NCBI GenBank assembly: GCA_947647735.1
Contig: CANSLJ010000030.1
Coordinates: 1-46,562 of the forward strand
Length of the DNA stretch: 46,562 nt
Origin: an uncultured bacterium
Lineage (GTDB): Bacteria; Bacillota; Clostridia; Lachnospirales; Lachnospiraceae
Reading direction: 5' to 3'
This document shows positions 7,778 to 16,938 of the stretch, in pieces; the first letter of the stretch is position 1; every line of letters starts with the position of its first letter. A program made the position numbers and the translations under genes. The notes below the pieces were generated by a model. That model had not been told where the DNA came from. It was given only the letters and a program-made list of their open reading frames with translations, and did no database searches.

Positions 7778-7813
7778 CATGAAGAGTGGGCTTGCAAGTC
7801 CACTCTTTTCATG
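7778..7813 (+). ncRNA. rimP leader hairpin
   Basis: Shortly after the promoter, the 5' transcript can fold into a long hairpin whose arms contain GAGTGGGCTT and AAGTCCACTC, extended by CATGAA and TTCATG. A short T run sits inside the right flank. The position in the rimP leader suggests attenuation or feedback control, but no ligand is known from the sequence. Confidence 0.5.
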
Positions 7814-7871
7814 TGTAGGCATGGCGTTGTCCGGGGAGTTCCGGGCGCGCGGAAAAAGACAGGGAGAGTTT

Positions 7872-8339
7872 ATGTCAAAACGGGAGAATTACGAGACAAG
7901 GTTTGAGGAGATACTGCTTCCTATCACGAAGGAAAACGGCGTGGAGATCTACGACGTGGAGTATGTGAAGGAGGGGAGCGACTGGTATCTGCGGGCGTAT
8001 ATTGATAAGGAGGGCGGCGTCACCATAGAGGACTGCGAGAAGGTGAGTCGAGCGGTCTCCGGGATCATGGACAAGGAGGATTTTATCGAAGATGCCTATA
8101 TTCTGGAAGTGAGTTCGCCGGGCCTGGGACGCGCGCTGAAAAAGGATAAACACCTTGCGCGCAGCATCGGGGAAGAGGTGGAGGTAAAGACCTATAAACC
8201 CATAGAGAAGCAGAAGGAGTTTTCCGGCATCCTGAAGGCTTTCGATGAGGAGAGCATCACGATAGAGACGGAAAAAGAGACAGATATGAAGTTTGCCAGA
8301 AGCGATATAGCACTGATCAGACTGGCATTGGATTTTTGA
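7872..8339 (+). CDS. rimP: Ribosome maturation factor RimP
   Basis: A 155-residue protein of the RimP/YhbC family, acting in 30S subunit maturation. Typical features are the N-terminal GVEIYDVEYVKEG strand pair, IDKEGGVTIEDCEKVSRAVS, and VSSPGLGRALKK in the middle. The longer frame from 7758 runs through the leader hairpin; ATG 7872 has AGGGAGAG just upstream and gives the family N-terminus. First gene of the nusA-infB operon. Confidence 0.93.
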   Translation: MSKRENYETRFEEILLPITKENGVEIYDVEYVKEGSDWYLRAYIDKEGGVTIEDCEKVSRAVSGIMDKEDFIEDAYILEVSSPGLGRALKKDKHLARSIGEEVEVKTYKPIEKQKEFSGILKAFDEESITIETEKETDMKFARSDIALIRLALDF

Positions 8340-8354
8340 TATATTAGCAATCAT

Positions 8355-8476
8355 GGAACTGGAATAAAAACAGTAACCGCGTGTACAGTACCCCAGAGGA
8401 AATACCGGCTGCAGGTCAGACGGGATTTTCTCTGCGGATAACGGGTACTGGGAGCGCGGTTACGGAACTGGAATAA
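8355..8476. repeat. Hairpin element flanked by 13-bp direct repeats (MITE-like) between rimP and nusA
   Basis: GGAACTGGAATAA occurs twice (8355-8367 and 8464-8476). Between them lies an inverted repeat: GTAACCGCG (8373-8381) pairs with CGCGGTTAC (8455-8463), CAGTACCC (8386-8393) with GGGTACTG (8443-8450), separated by a symmetric 4-base internal loop, and CAGAGGAAAT (8394-8403) with ATTTTCTCTG (8425-8434, one mismatch). The right arm abuts the right direct repeat. This is the layout of a small non-coding insertion with target duplication, or of a structured RNA in the rimP-nusA spacer. Confidence 0.6.
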
Positions 8477-8499
8477 GACTGGAATAGGAGGAAAGAGCG

Positions 8500-9741
8500 A
8501 TGAACAGCGAATTATTACAGGCATTGGATATGCTGGAAAAGGAGAAGGAGATCAGCAAGGACATTCTGTTTGCGGCGATCGAGGATTCTCTGAAAGCGGC
8601 CTGCAAGGAACACCTTGGCAGAAACGAGAATGTTGTGGTGGAAGTGGACAGGGAGACAGGAGATTTCCACTGTTATTATGAAAAAGAAGTGGTGGAGACA
8701 GAGGATGATCTGGAGGACGATTCCCTGCAGATGACGCTGGAGGAAGCGCAGGAGATCACCACCGGAGCGGTAGTCGGCGATGTGCTCAGGATGGAGGTGG
8801 ATTCCGCCGAGTTCGGCAGGATCGCTGCGGGAAAGGCGAAGAACGTGATCCTGCAGAAGATCAGGGAGGAGGAAAAGAGTTCTGTCTATAATCTGTACAA
8901 GGATAAAGTGGGACAGGTGGTTACCGGTATCGTACAGCGCTATGTGGGCAGCACCATCAATATTAATCTGGGAAAAGCGGACGCGCAGCTCACGGAGAAG
9001 GAGATCGTGCCGGAGGAGAACCTGCGCCTCACGGAGAGAGTAAAGGTATATATCCTGGGCGTGCCGGAGACAAAGAAAGGCTTCAGGATCCTTGTCAGCA
9101 GGACACACGCCAATCTGGTCAGAAAGCTGTTTGAGGAGGAAGTGACAGAGATCCGGGACGGCACGGTGGAGATCGTCAGCATCGCCAGGGAGCCGGGAAG
9201 CAGGACAAAGATGGCGGTGCGTTCCAACGAGCCGGATGTGGATCCGGTGGGCGCCTGCGTAGGACAGGGCGGTGCCCGTGTGGATGCCGTGGTGGCGGAA
9301 CTGAGAAATGAAAAGATAGATATTGTGGAATGGGATGAAAACCCGGGTAACTTTATCCAGAATGCATTATCCCCGGCAAAGATCGTGGCGGTATTTGCAG
9401 ATCCGGAGGAAAAGACGGCGAAGGTTGTGGTGCCGGATTACCAGCTTTCTCTTGCTATCGGTAAGGCGGGACAGAATGCAAGGCTGGCGGCAAAGCTGAC
9501 CGGGTATAAGATAGATATCAAATCCGAAACGCAGGCGAAGGATGCGCCGGGCTTCCGTTATGAAGATTATCTGGACGATGAGTACGGCGATGACGAGTAT
9601 GAAGAGGATTACGAGGACGGCTATGCGGATGAGGAATATGCGGGCGATGCATACGAGGAATATGAGGAGTCTGTAGAGGAAGAGGCTTTGGAAGAAATGC
9701 CGATGGAGGATGCCTCCGAAGAAGTCTATGAAGAAGAATAG
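8500..9741 (+). CDS. nusA: Transcription termination/antitermination factor NusA
   Basis: A 413-residue NusA. The RNA polymerase-binding N-terminal domain (1-125) is followed by an S1 domain (about 135-200, VGQVVTGIVQRYVG) and two KH domains (about 230-345, including CVGQGGARVDAV and LAIGKAGQNARLAA). A tail of about 60 residues very rich in Asp, Glu and Tyr (EYGDDEYEEDYEDG and similar) follows and is longer than in B. subtilis NusA. It binds RNA polymerase and modulates pausing and termination. A GGAGGAAAG ribosome site precedes ATG 8500. Confidence 0.97.
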   Translation: MNSELLQALDMLEKEKEISKDILFAAIEDSLKAACKEHLGRNENVVVEVDRETGDFHCYYEKEVVETEDDLEDDSLQMTLEEAQEITTGAVVGDVLRMEVDSAEFGRIAAGKAKNVILQKIREEEKSSVYNLYKDKVGQVVTGIVQRYVGSTININLGKADAQLTEKEIVPEENLRLTERVKVYILGVPETKKGFRILVSRTHANLVRKLFEEEVTEIRDGTVEIVSIAREPGSRTKMAVRSNEPDVDPVGACVGQGGARVDAVVAELRNEKIDIVEWDENPGNFIQNALSPAKIVAVFADPEEKTAKVVVPDYQLSLAIGKAGQNARLAAKLTGYKIDIKSETQAKDAPGFRYEDYLDDEYGDDEYEEDYEDGYADEEYAGDAYEEYEESVEEEALEEMPMEDASEEVYEEE

Positions 9742-9770
9742 GCAGGAAATGAAGTAAGGAAAGGCTTGAG

Positions 9771-10043
9771 ATGGCAAAGAAAATTCCCATGAGGCAGTGC
9801 ATTGGCTGCGGAGAGATGAAGAGCAAAAAAGAGCTGCTGCGGATCTTAAAGACAGCGGAGGGAGAGATCGCGATAGACGTTACCGGCAGGAAAAACGGAA
9901 GAGGCGCATACCTTTGTTTTTCCGGGGAGTGTCTGCGAAAGGCGATCAGGACAAAGGGACTGGAGCGTTCCTTTCAGATGAAGATCCCGCCGGAAGTGAC
10001 AGAGCGGCTGGAAAAGGAGTTTGAGAATATAAATGATAAATAA
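9771..10043 (+). CDS. ylxR: YlxR family protein (DUF448)
   Basis: A 90-residue basic protein with the YlxR signature: IPMRQCIGCGEMKSKKELLRI at the start and GRKNGRGAYLC in the middle, then CLRKA. The family is found between nusA and infB in Firmicutes and is reported to act as a nucleoid/RNase P-associated protein. It overlaps the following L7Ae-type gene by 11 bases. Confidence 0.93.
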   Translation: MAKKIPMRQCIGCGEMKSKKELLRILKTAEGEIAIDVTGRKNGRGAYLCFSGECLRKAIRTKGLERSFQMKIPPEVTERLEKEFENINDK

Positions 10044-10365
10044 AGTATACTCTATGATGGGGCTCGCGGAAAAAGCAGGCAGTGTGGTGAGCGGAGAATT
10101 TTCTACAGAAAAAGCGATCAAGAGCGGAAAAGCCTGTCTGGTCATTCTGGCATCGGATGCTTCCGAAAATACCAGAAAACATTTTTCTGATATGTGTGCC
10201 TACCGGAATATAAAGCTTTGTATTTACGGTAACAAGGAGGAACTGGGGCATGCGATCGGAAAAGGGATGCGGGCGAATCTGGCGATCACGGACAGAGGGC
10301 TCGCGGATTCGATCAGGAAGCGGATAGAAGAGTCAGAAACTTCGGAAAACACAGAACGGAAATAG
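10033..10365 (+). CDS. ylxQ: L7Ae-family RNA-binding protein (YlxQ)
   Basis: A 110-residue protein of the L7Ae/L30e/S12e/Gadd45 family. The L7Ae fold is visible from MMGLAEKAGSVVSGE, AIKSGKACLVILASDAS and the NKEELGHAIGKG helix. In bacteria YlxQ-type proteins bind kink-turn RNA. Its start lies inside the end of ylxR, with AAGGAGTTTGAG as ribosome site; the infB gene starts 15 bases downstream. Confidence 0.92.
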   Translation: MINKVYSMMGLAEKAGSVVSGEFSTEKAIKSGKACLVILASDASENTRKHFSDMCAYRNIKLCIYGNKEELGHAIGKGMRANLAITDRGLADSIRKRIEESETSENTERK

Positions 10366-10380
10366 GAGGGAGAATAGCAT

Positions 10381-13377
10381 ATGGCGAAAATGAAAGTACA
10401 TGAACTTGCCAAGGAATTGGAAATAAAGAGTAATGAGATCATTACATACCTGAAGGAAAAGGGTATGGAAGTAAAGGCGGCGCAGAGTTCCATCGAAGAT
10501 GAGGCCATCACTCTGGTGAGAGGACGGTTTCAGAAGGCGGACAAAGTGCAGAAGGTGACAGAAAAAACAGTGGAAGAAAAAGCAGAGAAAACGGAAAAAA
10601 CAGCAGTATCCGAGGAGACGAAAACGGAGAAAAACACAGTGTCATCCGAGATAGTAAAAACAGAGAGGGCTGCGGCGGCCGAGGCGGCAAAAACTGCGGC
10701 GGCGCCTGAGAAGAAGCCCGCGGGTGAAGCTGAAAAAGCACAGGAGCCGCCGAAAAAGAAAAAGAAGATCATTATCATCAACAATGCCGGCAACAGCAAG
10801 ATGCAGGGAAACAGAAACGGTGACAGAAATCCCGCCAGAAACGGCGGAAGGGATAACAGAGATAACAGGGACAGAAGGCCCCAGGGGCAGGGACAGAGCC
10901 GTCCCCAGAATAACGGCGCAAGGCCGGTGTCCGCGGCAAATCCCTACAGGCCGCTGATCAAGCCCAGCGTGAAACCGCAGCCTGTGACCAATGATTTCGG
11001 AAACCGCAACCGGATGCAGAATAATAACAGGCCGGCGGCTAATGCTTCCGCCGCGCCGAAAGCGCCGAAGGAAGAGGCGGTAAAAGTAACAGCGGCTGAA
11101 AATACGGCTGCTGCCGCGAAGGAAAACAGGCCGGCTGAGGCACCTCGTACAAATTATGGGGAGAGACGCAATGAGCAGAGAAATGGTGAAAGAGGCCAGT
11201 TCCAGAACCGGGATAACAACGGCGGCAGGGACCGGCAGAATAACAGGCCCGCTGGCGGCGGCAAAAACGAAGGCCGGAGAGGCGAAGGCCAGAATCGCCA
11301 GGGATATCAGAATAATCAGAAGGGCCAGGCTGGCGGCGCTGCTGGGAATAAACCTTTTAATAATAACGGGCGCGGTACTAGACCGGATAGCAGAAACGCA
11401 GCTCCCGGAAAACGAGGCGGGCAGGGCAAAGGCTTTGCAATGGATGCACCGGCAGCTGCTGCGGAAAAGAGGCCGCAGGACGAAAAACGGCGCGGAAATC
11501 AGGACAGAGACAGACGTTCCAGAAAGGATATGATCTACGAGGAGGAGGAGAAGACTGCTCTGAAGAATAAGGCGGGCCGCTTTATCAAACCGGAGAAGAA
11601 AGAGACCGTAGTGGAAGAGCAGATCAAAGTCATCACACTGCCGGAGAAGCTGACCATCAAGGAGCTTGCCGACAAGATGAAGATGCAGGCTTCTGCTATC
11701 ATTAAAAAGCTGTTCCTGGCAGGGCAGATCGTAACCTTAAATACGGAAGTTTCCTATGAGGAGGCGGAAAATATCGCCATCGAGTACGACATCATGTGCG
11801 AACAGGAAGTACAGGTGGACGTGATCGAGGAACTGCTGAAGGAGGAGGAAGAGGACGTGACGAAGATGGTAAAACGTCCGCCGGTAGTCTGTGTTATGGG
11901 ACACGTAGACCACGGTAAAACATCCCTTCTGGATGCCATCAGAAAGACAAATGTGACCGATAAGGAAGCCGGAGGTATTACACAGGCGATCGGTGCATAT
12001 ACTGTGAATGTTAACAACGCAAAGATCACCTTCCTGGATACGCCGGGACATGAGGCGTTCACGGCAATGCGTATGAGGGGCGCCAATGCCACCGATATCG
12101 CGATCCTGGTGATCGCTGCCGATGACGGCGTGAAGCCCCAGACAATAGAGGCGATCAACCATGCCAAGGCGGCAGGCGTAGAAATTATAGTGGCCGTCAA
12201 TAAGATCGACAAACCTACGGCGAATGTGGAGAAAGTAAAGCAGGAGCTGATGGAGTTTGAACTTGTTCCCACGGACTGGGGCGGAAGCACGGAATTCGTA
12301 CAGGTATCCGCAAAGAGTGGAGAAGGTATCGAGGACCTGCTGGAGACCATTCTGCTGACGGCAGAAATTCTGGAGTTAAAGGCAAACAAGAAGAGAAAGG
12401 CAAGAGGCCTTGTGATCGAGGCGGAGCTGGATAAGGGCAGAGGACCCGTGGCGACCATTCTGGTGCAGAAAGGTACCTTAAAGATCGGCGACTTTGTATC
12501 GGCGGGCGCAAGCTACGGCAAGGTCAGAGCCATGATCGACGATAAGGGCAAACGCGTCAAGGAGGCGGGTCCCTCCATGCCGGTGGAGATCCTCGGACTT
12601 TCCGATGTACCGGCGGCAGGCGAGGTATTCCTTGCCCATGAGAGCGACAAGACAGCCAAGAGCTATGCGGAGACCTATCTGTCCCAGCACAAGGAACAGA
12701 TGCTTGCGGATACGAGAGTGCGGATGTCGTTAGACGACCTGTTCTCCCAGATCAAGGAGGGCGATCTGAAGGAGTTGAACCTTGTGGTGAAGGCGGATGT
12801 ACAGGGATCTGTGGAGGCAGTGAAACAGAGCCTGTTGAAGCTCAGCAACGAGGAGGTTGTGGTGAAGTGTATCCACGGCGGCGTAGGCGCCATCAACGAG
12901 TCCGATGTGACGCTGGCTTCCGCGTCCAACGCTATCATCATCGGCTTTAATGTAAAACCGGATGTACAGGCAAAGGCTACCGCAGAGCGGGAGAAAGTGG
13001 ATGTAAGGCTCTATGATGTCATCTATAAGGCGATCGAGGATGTGGAGCGCGCGATGAAGGGCATGCTGGCGCCTGTTTTCGAGGAGAGAGTGATCGGCCA
13101 CGCGGAGGTACGGCAGATATTCAAGGCATCCGCAGTGGGCAATATCGCCGGTTCCTATGTGCTTGACGGTGAGTTCAAGCGCGACTGCCTGATCCGCATT
13201 ACCCGTGAGGGAGATCAGATCTATGAAGGAAAACTTGCATCTTTGAAGAGATTTAAAGATGATGTGAAGGAAGTCAGGTCAGGTTTCGAGTGCGGCCTTG
13301 TATTCGAGGGCTTTGATCAGATGCAGGAACTGGATATCGTGGAAGCCTACATGATGGTGGAGGTTCCGCGGGACTAA
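10381..13377 (+). CDS. infB: Translation initiation factor IF-2
   Basis: A 998-residue IF-2, longer than many because of an extended N-terminal region. That region has the IF-2N helix ([18 protein letters not shown]), then roughly 350 residues of low complexity: Lys/Glu/Ala-rich, then Asn/Arg/Gly-rich. A second IF-2N module (about 420-470) precedes the G domain with GHVDHGKTS (about 507-515), DTPGHEAF and NKIDKP. The C-terminal domains bind initiator tRNA and the ribosome. IF-2 places formylmethionyl-tRNA on the 30S subunit. AGGAGGGAG precedes the start. Confidence 0.98.
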   Translation: MAKMKVHELAKELEIKSNEIITYLKEKGMEVKAAQSSIEDEAITLVRGRFQKADKVQKVTEKTVEEKAEKTEKTAVSEETKTEKNTVSSEIVKTERAAAAEAAKTAAAPEKKPAGEAEKAQEPPKKKKKIIIINNAGNSKMQGNRNGDRNPARNGGRDNRDNRDRRPQGQGQSRPQNNGARPVSAANPYRPLIKPSVKPQPVTNDFGNRNRMQNNNRPAANASAAPKAPKEEAVKVTAAENTAAAAKENRPAEAPRTNYGERRNEQRNGERGQFQNRDNNGGRDRQNNRPAGGGKNEGRRGEGQNRQGYQNNQKGQAGGAAGNKPFNNNGRGTRPDSRNAAPGKRGGQGKGFAMDAPAAAAEKRPQDEKRRGNQDRDRRSRKDMIYEEEEKTALKNKAGRFIKPEKKETVVEEQIKVITLPEKLTIKELADKMKMQASAIIKKLFLAGQIVTLNTEVSYEEAENIAIEYDIMCEQEVQVDVIEELLKEEEEDVTKMVKRPPVVCVMGHVDHGKTSLLDAIRKTNVTDKEAGGITQAIGAYTVNVNNAKITFLDTPGHEAFTAMRMRGANATDIAILVIAADDGVKPQTIEAINHAKAAGVEIIVAVNKIDKPTANVEKVKQELMEFELVPTDWGGSTEFVQVSAKSGEGIEDLLETILLTAEILELKANKKRKARGLVIEAELDKGRGPVATILVQKGTLKIGDFVSAGASYGKVRAMIDDKGKRVKEAGPSMPVEILGLSDVPAAGEVFLAHESDKTAKSYAETYLSQHKEQMLADTRVRMSLDDLFSQIKEGDLKELNLVVKADVQGSVEAVKQSLLKLSNEEVVVKCIHGGVGAINESDVTLASASNAIIIGFNVKPDVQAKATAEREKVDVRLYDVIYKAIEDVERAMKGMLAPVFEERVIGHAEVRQIFKASAVGNIAGSYVLDGEFKRDCLIRITREGDQIYEGKLASLKRFKDDVKEVRSGFECGLVFEGFDQMQELDIVEAYMMVEVPRD

Positions 13378-13388
13378 GGGGAAGTAAT

Positions 13389-13778
13389 ATGAGAAAAAAC
13401 AGTTTAAAAAATACCCGGATCAACGGGGAGGTGCAGCGGGTGCTGGCGGAGATCATCCGCAGCGGTATCAAGGATCCGAGGATCCACCCAATGACATCCG
13501 TTGTGACCGTGACGGTGGCGCCGGACTTAAAGACCTGCAAGGCGTTTATCAGCGTGCTGGGCGATGAGAAGGCGGCGCAGGATACGCTGGCGGGCTTAAA
13601 GAGCGCCGGCGGCTATATCCGGAAGGAACTGGCAAGGCAGATCAATCTGCGCAATACGCCGGAGATCACTTTTGTGATGGATCAGTCTATCGCCTACGGC
13701 GTTAATATGTCCAGAAAGATCGATGAAGTGATGGCGTCCATGCCGGTGCGGGATGAAGAGGAGACGGGTGAAGAGTAA
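13389..13778 (+). CDS. rbfA: Ribosome-binding factor A
   Basis: A 129-residue RbfA with the KH-like fold: RINGEVQRVLAEII, IKDPRI near the start and VTVAPDLKTCKAFISVLG as the second strand region, then LRNTPEITFVMDQSI. It assists maturation of the 16S 5' end at low temperature. It sits 11 bases behind infB. Confidence 0.96.
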   Translation: MRKNSLKNTRINGEVQRVLAEIIRSGIKDPRIHPMTSVVTVTVAPDLKTCKAFISVLGDEKAAQDTLAGLKSAGGYIRKELARQINLRNTPEITFVMDQSIAYGVNMSRKIDEVMASMPVRDEEETGEE

Positions 13779-13799
13779 GGCAGAAAAGAGGTTAATATC

Positions 13800-14768
13800 A
13801 TGAATTTAAAGGAAATATGCAAAGATGCGGAAAGAATCGGAATCAGCGGGCATATCAGGCCGGATGGCGATTGTGTCGGTTCCTGTCTGGGGCTTTCTCT
13901 GTATTTGAAAAAGCTGTTTCCGAAAAAAGAAGTGAAAGTTTTTCTGGAGGAGGCGGCAGATATTTTTTCCTGCATCAAAGGTTTTGACGAGATCGGGATA
14001 TTAGGGCAGGAGACGCCGGCGGAAGCTCCCTTTGATGTGTATTTTGCGCTGGATGGCAATAAAGGAAGGCTGGGGGCGGCGGAAAAGCTTTTTGAGGATG
14101 CGAAGATAACGGTCAATATCGACCATCATGTGAGCAACGGTCCGGGCTGCGGAGATCACAATTATGTGGACCCGGATGCAAGCTCCACCTGCGAGCTGGT
14201 GTATGAACTGGTGGAGGAGGATATGCTGGATGCGGATATCGCGACAGCGCTGTATATCGGGATCGCACACGACACGGGAGTGTTCCGGTATTCCTGCACT
14301 GCGCCGAAAACCCTGCAGGCGGCGGCTAAACTGATCAGCACGGGCATTGATTTCCCGAGACTGATCGAAGAGACATTTTACGAGAAGACTTATGTACAGA
14401 ACCAGATCATGGGCAGGGCGCTCCTGGAGAGCATGCTGATCATGGACGGCAGATGTGTGGTAAGCTATATCGACAAAAAGACCATGGATTTTTATCAGGT
14501 GACGAGCAAGGACATGGAAGGGATCGTCAGCCAGATCAAACTGACAAAAGGAACAGACTGCGCGGTGTTCATGTATGAGATCAGGACACTGGAGTATAAG
14601 GTGAGCCTTCGTTCGAGCGAGAAGGTCGATGTGGCAAAGGTGGCGCAGATGTTCGGCGGCGGCGGCCATGCGAGGGCTGCGGGCTGTACCATGAACGGCA
14701 CATTCCATGATGTGATCAACAACCTGACCGTACATATTGAGGAGCAGCTGGAGGGTGAGAGTGCTTAA
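13800..14768 (+). CDS. nrnA: DHH/DHHA1 phosphoesterase, NrnA type
   Basis: A 322-residue cytosolic phosphoesterase. It has the DHH metal motifs HIRPDGDCVGS (about residues 17-27), the segment DVYFALDG, NIDHHVSN and DTGVFRYSC. The DHHA1 domain ends with GGGGHARAAGC. NrnA-type enzymes degrade short RNA (nanoRNA) and dephosphorylate pAp, and some cleave cyclic-di-AMP breakdown products. The position between rbfA and truB is conserved in Firmicutes. Confidence 0.93.
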   Translation: MNLKEICKDAERIGISGHIRPDGDCVGSCLGLSLYLKKLFPKKEVKVFLEEAADIFSCIKGFDEIGILGQETPAEAPFDVYFALDGNKGRLGAAEKLFEDAKITVNIDHHVSNGPGCGDHNYVDPDASSTCELVYELVEEDMLDADIATALYIGIAHDTGVFRYSCTAPKTLQAAAKLISTGIDFPRLIEETFYEKTYVQNQIMGRALLESMLIMDGRCVVSYIDKKTMDFYQVTSKDMEGIVSQIKLTKGTDCAVFMYEIRTLEYKVSLRSSEKVDVAKVAQMFGGGGHARAAGCTMNGTFHDVINNLTVHIEEQLEGESA

Positions 14769-15750
14769 CGGAATACTGATCATCAGAAAAGAGCAGGATT
14801 TTACCTCCAATGATGTGGTGGCAAAGCTGCGGGGGATATGCCGCCAGAAGAAGATCGGACATACCGGAACCCTGGATCCGAATGCGACAGGAGTGCTGCC
14901 GGTATGTCTCGGGAATGCCACGAAGCTGTGTGATATGCTGACGGACCGCAGCAAGGAGTATATCGCGGAACTGACCCTTGGCATTACCACCGACACCCAG
15001 GATATCTGGGGACAGGTACTGACAGACAGCGGGGAAAAGTGGCGGGAGATCTCCCGGGAGGAGATAGAGGAGACGATCGCCTCCTTCCAGGGAAAACAGG
15101 AACAGATACCGCCCATGTATTCGGCGCTGAAGGTAAACGGCAGGCGGCTCTATGAGCTGGCGCGGGCCGGTGAGACGATAGAACGGAAAGCCCGGGAGAT
15201 AGAGATAGAGGAAATAGAACTTTTGCCGCCGGAGGGATGCCATGAGACGAAGGCACACCAGGCGGTTTGTTTTTCGATGCTTCCAAAACTGCGCATCAGG
15301 GTCGTCTGCTCGAAGGGGACTTATATCCGGACGATCTGTCAGGATATCGGGGATAGGCTCGGATGCGGCGCCGTGATGAGTTCTCTTGTGCGGACAAGAG
15401 TCGGAAGTTTCCGGCTGGAGGGTGCCCGCACATTATCCGAGATAGAAAAGATCCGGGACGGCGCAGGACTGGAGAGCGTGCTGATACCGGTGGATGCCTG
15501 TTTTAAGGAGTATCCGGCGGTGCGGGTGAAGGAGAGTGGGCTGCGGTTTCTGAAGAACGGGAATGAGCTGGCGGTTTCGATGGCGGAGATCATGGCGGAA
15601 AAGAGTGCTGCCGGGAAGATACGCATAGAGGACATGCCGGCGGACAGTGCGTTTCGGATCTATGATCCGGAAGGTACATTTTATGGCGTTTACCGGCTGA
15701 AGAACGGAAAGCGTACTTTGAAACCGTGGAAGATGTTTCTGCCGACGTAG
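14761..15750 (+). CDS. truB: tRNA pseudouridine-55 synthase
   Basis: TruB converts U55 of tRNA T arms to pseudouridine. The motif GHTGTLDPNATGVLPV contains the catalytic Asp (about residue 39), and YIAELTLGITTDTQD, YSALKVNGRRLYELAR and a C-terminal PUA-like part (about 255-329) are typical. GTG 14761 is chosen as start: GGAGGGTGAG precedes it and VLNGILIIRKEQDFTS is the usual TruB N-terminus; the longer frame at 14737 would lie inside nrnA. The start overlaps the nrnA stop by eight bases. Confidence 0.95.
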   Translation: MLNGILIIRKEQDFTSNDVVAKLRGICRQKKIGHTGTLDPNATGVLPVCLGNATKLCDMLTDRSKEYIAELTLGITTDTQDIWGQVLTDSGEKWREISREEIEETIASFQGKQEQIPPMYSALKVNGRRLYELARAGETIERKAREIEIEEIELLPPEGCHETKAHQAVCFSMLPKLRIRVVCSKGTYIRTICQDIGDRLGCGAVMSSLVRTRVGSFRLEGARTLSEIEKIRDGAGLESVLIPVDACFKEYPAVRVKESGLRFLKNGNELAVSMAEIMAEKSAAGKIRIEDMPADSAFRIYDPEGTFYGVYRLKNGKRTLKPWKMFLPT

Positions 15751-15838
15751 GAACAGGGGCAGGTATCCGGCATACCGGGTTTATAAGAGGATTTTGGAGA
15801 GATATTCTAAATAATATATCGATTAAGAGGGCGATCAG

Positions 15839-16762
15839 ATGCAGATCATAGAAAAAGAAACTGCATTTCAACTAAATAAACCGTCCGCTGTGGCGATCGG
15901 CAAGTTCGACGGCATCCACAGGGGGCACCAGAGCCTTCTGCGGCATATTCTGGAACAGAAGGAGAAGGGACTGCAGGCGGTGGTGTTTACCTTTGATCCT
16001 TCTCCAGCGGTACTTTTTTCCGGGACAAGCCTGCCGGAGCTGACGACAAAACAGGAAAAACGGAAGCTCTTTGAGGAACTGGGAATCGACGTACTGATCG
16101 AGTTCCCGCTGACCTTTGAGAGTGCCGCTATGGAACCGGAGGCATTTATTGAAAAGGTGCTGGCAGGACAGATGAAAGCCGCTTACATCGCGGCAGGAAC
16201 GGATCTGTCCTTCGGAAAAGAGGGAAAAGGCGACACGGCGCTGCTTGAAAAGTATGCCGGACAGTACGGGTATCAGACGGATATCATCGAAAAAGTCTGT
16301 CTGGACGGAATGGAGATCAGCTCCAGTTACGTGAGGAAAGTGATAAAGGCCGGCGATATGGAGAAGGCGGAGCTTCTGATCGGGGAGGCCTACAGCGTCA
16401 CCGGCATCGTGGCACACGGCAAAAAACTGGGCAGAAGGCTGGGCATGCCGACCGTAAATCTTTTGCCCGAGAAGGAGAAACTTCTTCCCCCCTACGGCGT
16501 TTATTTTTCGGAGGTAGTCCTCGGGGAACACACTTATAAAGGTATCACCAACATCGGCTGTAAACCCACCGTAAACGACGAGAAACAGGCGGGTGTGGAG
16601 ACCTACCTCTACGATTTCGCCCAGGATATCTACGGAAAAGAGATCACCGTCAGACTCTTCTCATTCCACCGGCCGGAGAGGAAGTTCGGCTCGGTAGAGG
16701 AATTAAAGACGCAGATGGCGGCAGATATCGCAAAAGGAAGATACTATACCCACTCAGGATAG
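15839..16762 (+). CDS. ribF: Bifunctional riboflavin kinase / FAD synthetase
   Basis: A 307-residue RibF. The N-terminal nucleotidyltransferase domain has AIGKFDGIHRGHQSLL (about residues 20-35) and a later SSSYVRKVI; the C-terminal kinase domain (about 180-305) has VAHGKKLGRRLGMPTVNL. It turns riboflavin to FMN and FMN to FAD. It follows truB by 88 bases as in other Firmicutes and is the last gene of the run. Confidence 0.96.
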   Translation: MQIIEKETAFQLNKPSAVAIGKFDGIHRGHQSLLRHILEQKEKGLQAVVFTFDPSPAVLFSGTSLPELTTKQEKRKLFEELGIDVLIEFPLTFESAAMEPEAFIEKVLAGQMKAAYIAAGTDLSFGKEGKGDTALLEKYAGQYGYQTDIIEKVCLDGMEISSSYVRKVIKAGDMEKAELLIGEAYSVTGIVAHGKKLGRRLGMPTVNLLPEKEKLLPPYGVYFSEVVLGEHTYKGITNIGCKPTVNDEKQAGVETYLYDFAQDIYGKEITVRLFSFHRPERKFGSVEELKTQMAADIAKGRYYTHSG

Positions 16763-16778
16763 AGAGCGCAGATTTTTG

Positions 16779-16807
16779 TTGAAAGATGTCGACAAAACAG
16801 TTATAAT
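16779..16807 (+). promoter_or_regulatory. Promoter of the Na+/phosphate cotransporter gene
   Basis: TTGAAA (16779-16784) and TATAAT (16802-16807) have a 17-base spacer. The leader downstream contains a small perfect hairpin, GCGGGATATCCCGC (16841-16854). Confidence 0.75.
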
Positions 16808-16938
16808 GGACGGGTAGGCTCGTCAGGTATTCGGAAAAAGGCGGGATATCCCGCTGAAAAAGCCGGGTATCTGATGGGCAGGAGATATGTACATAAGAGC
16901 ACATACCGGATCATGGGTATCCGGCAGGGGGATCAAAA

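Noticed and set aside
9559-9741. Acidic Tyr-rich end of NusA considered as a frameshift artefact
   Set aside because: The frame stays open with consistent codon use to a normal stop and the next gene follows at normal distance; acidic tails occur in NusA of this group.
10508-10799. Antisense frames over infB encoding Phe/Ser/Pro-rich proteins
   Set aside because: They mirror the low-complexity Lys/Glu/Ala-rich part of IF-2 and have no ribosome sites.
14001-15116. A 371-codon minus-strand frame over nrnA and truB
   Set aside because: Both plus-strand genes are well-supported families; the frame is compositional.
16841-16854. GCGGGATATCCCGC considered as a terminator after ribF
   Set aside because: It follows the promoter of the next gene and has no T run, so it belongs to the nptA leader.
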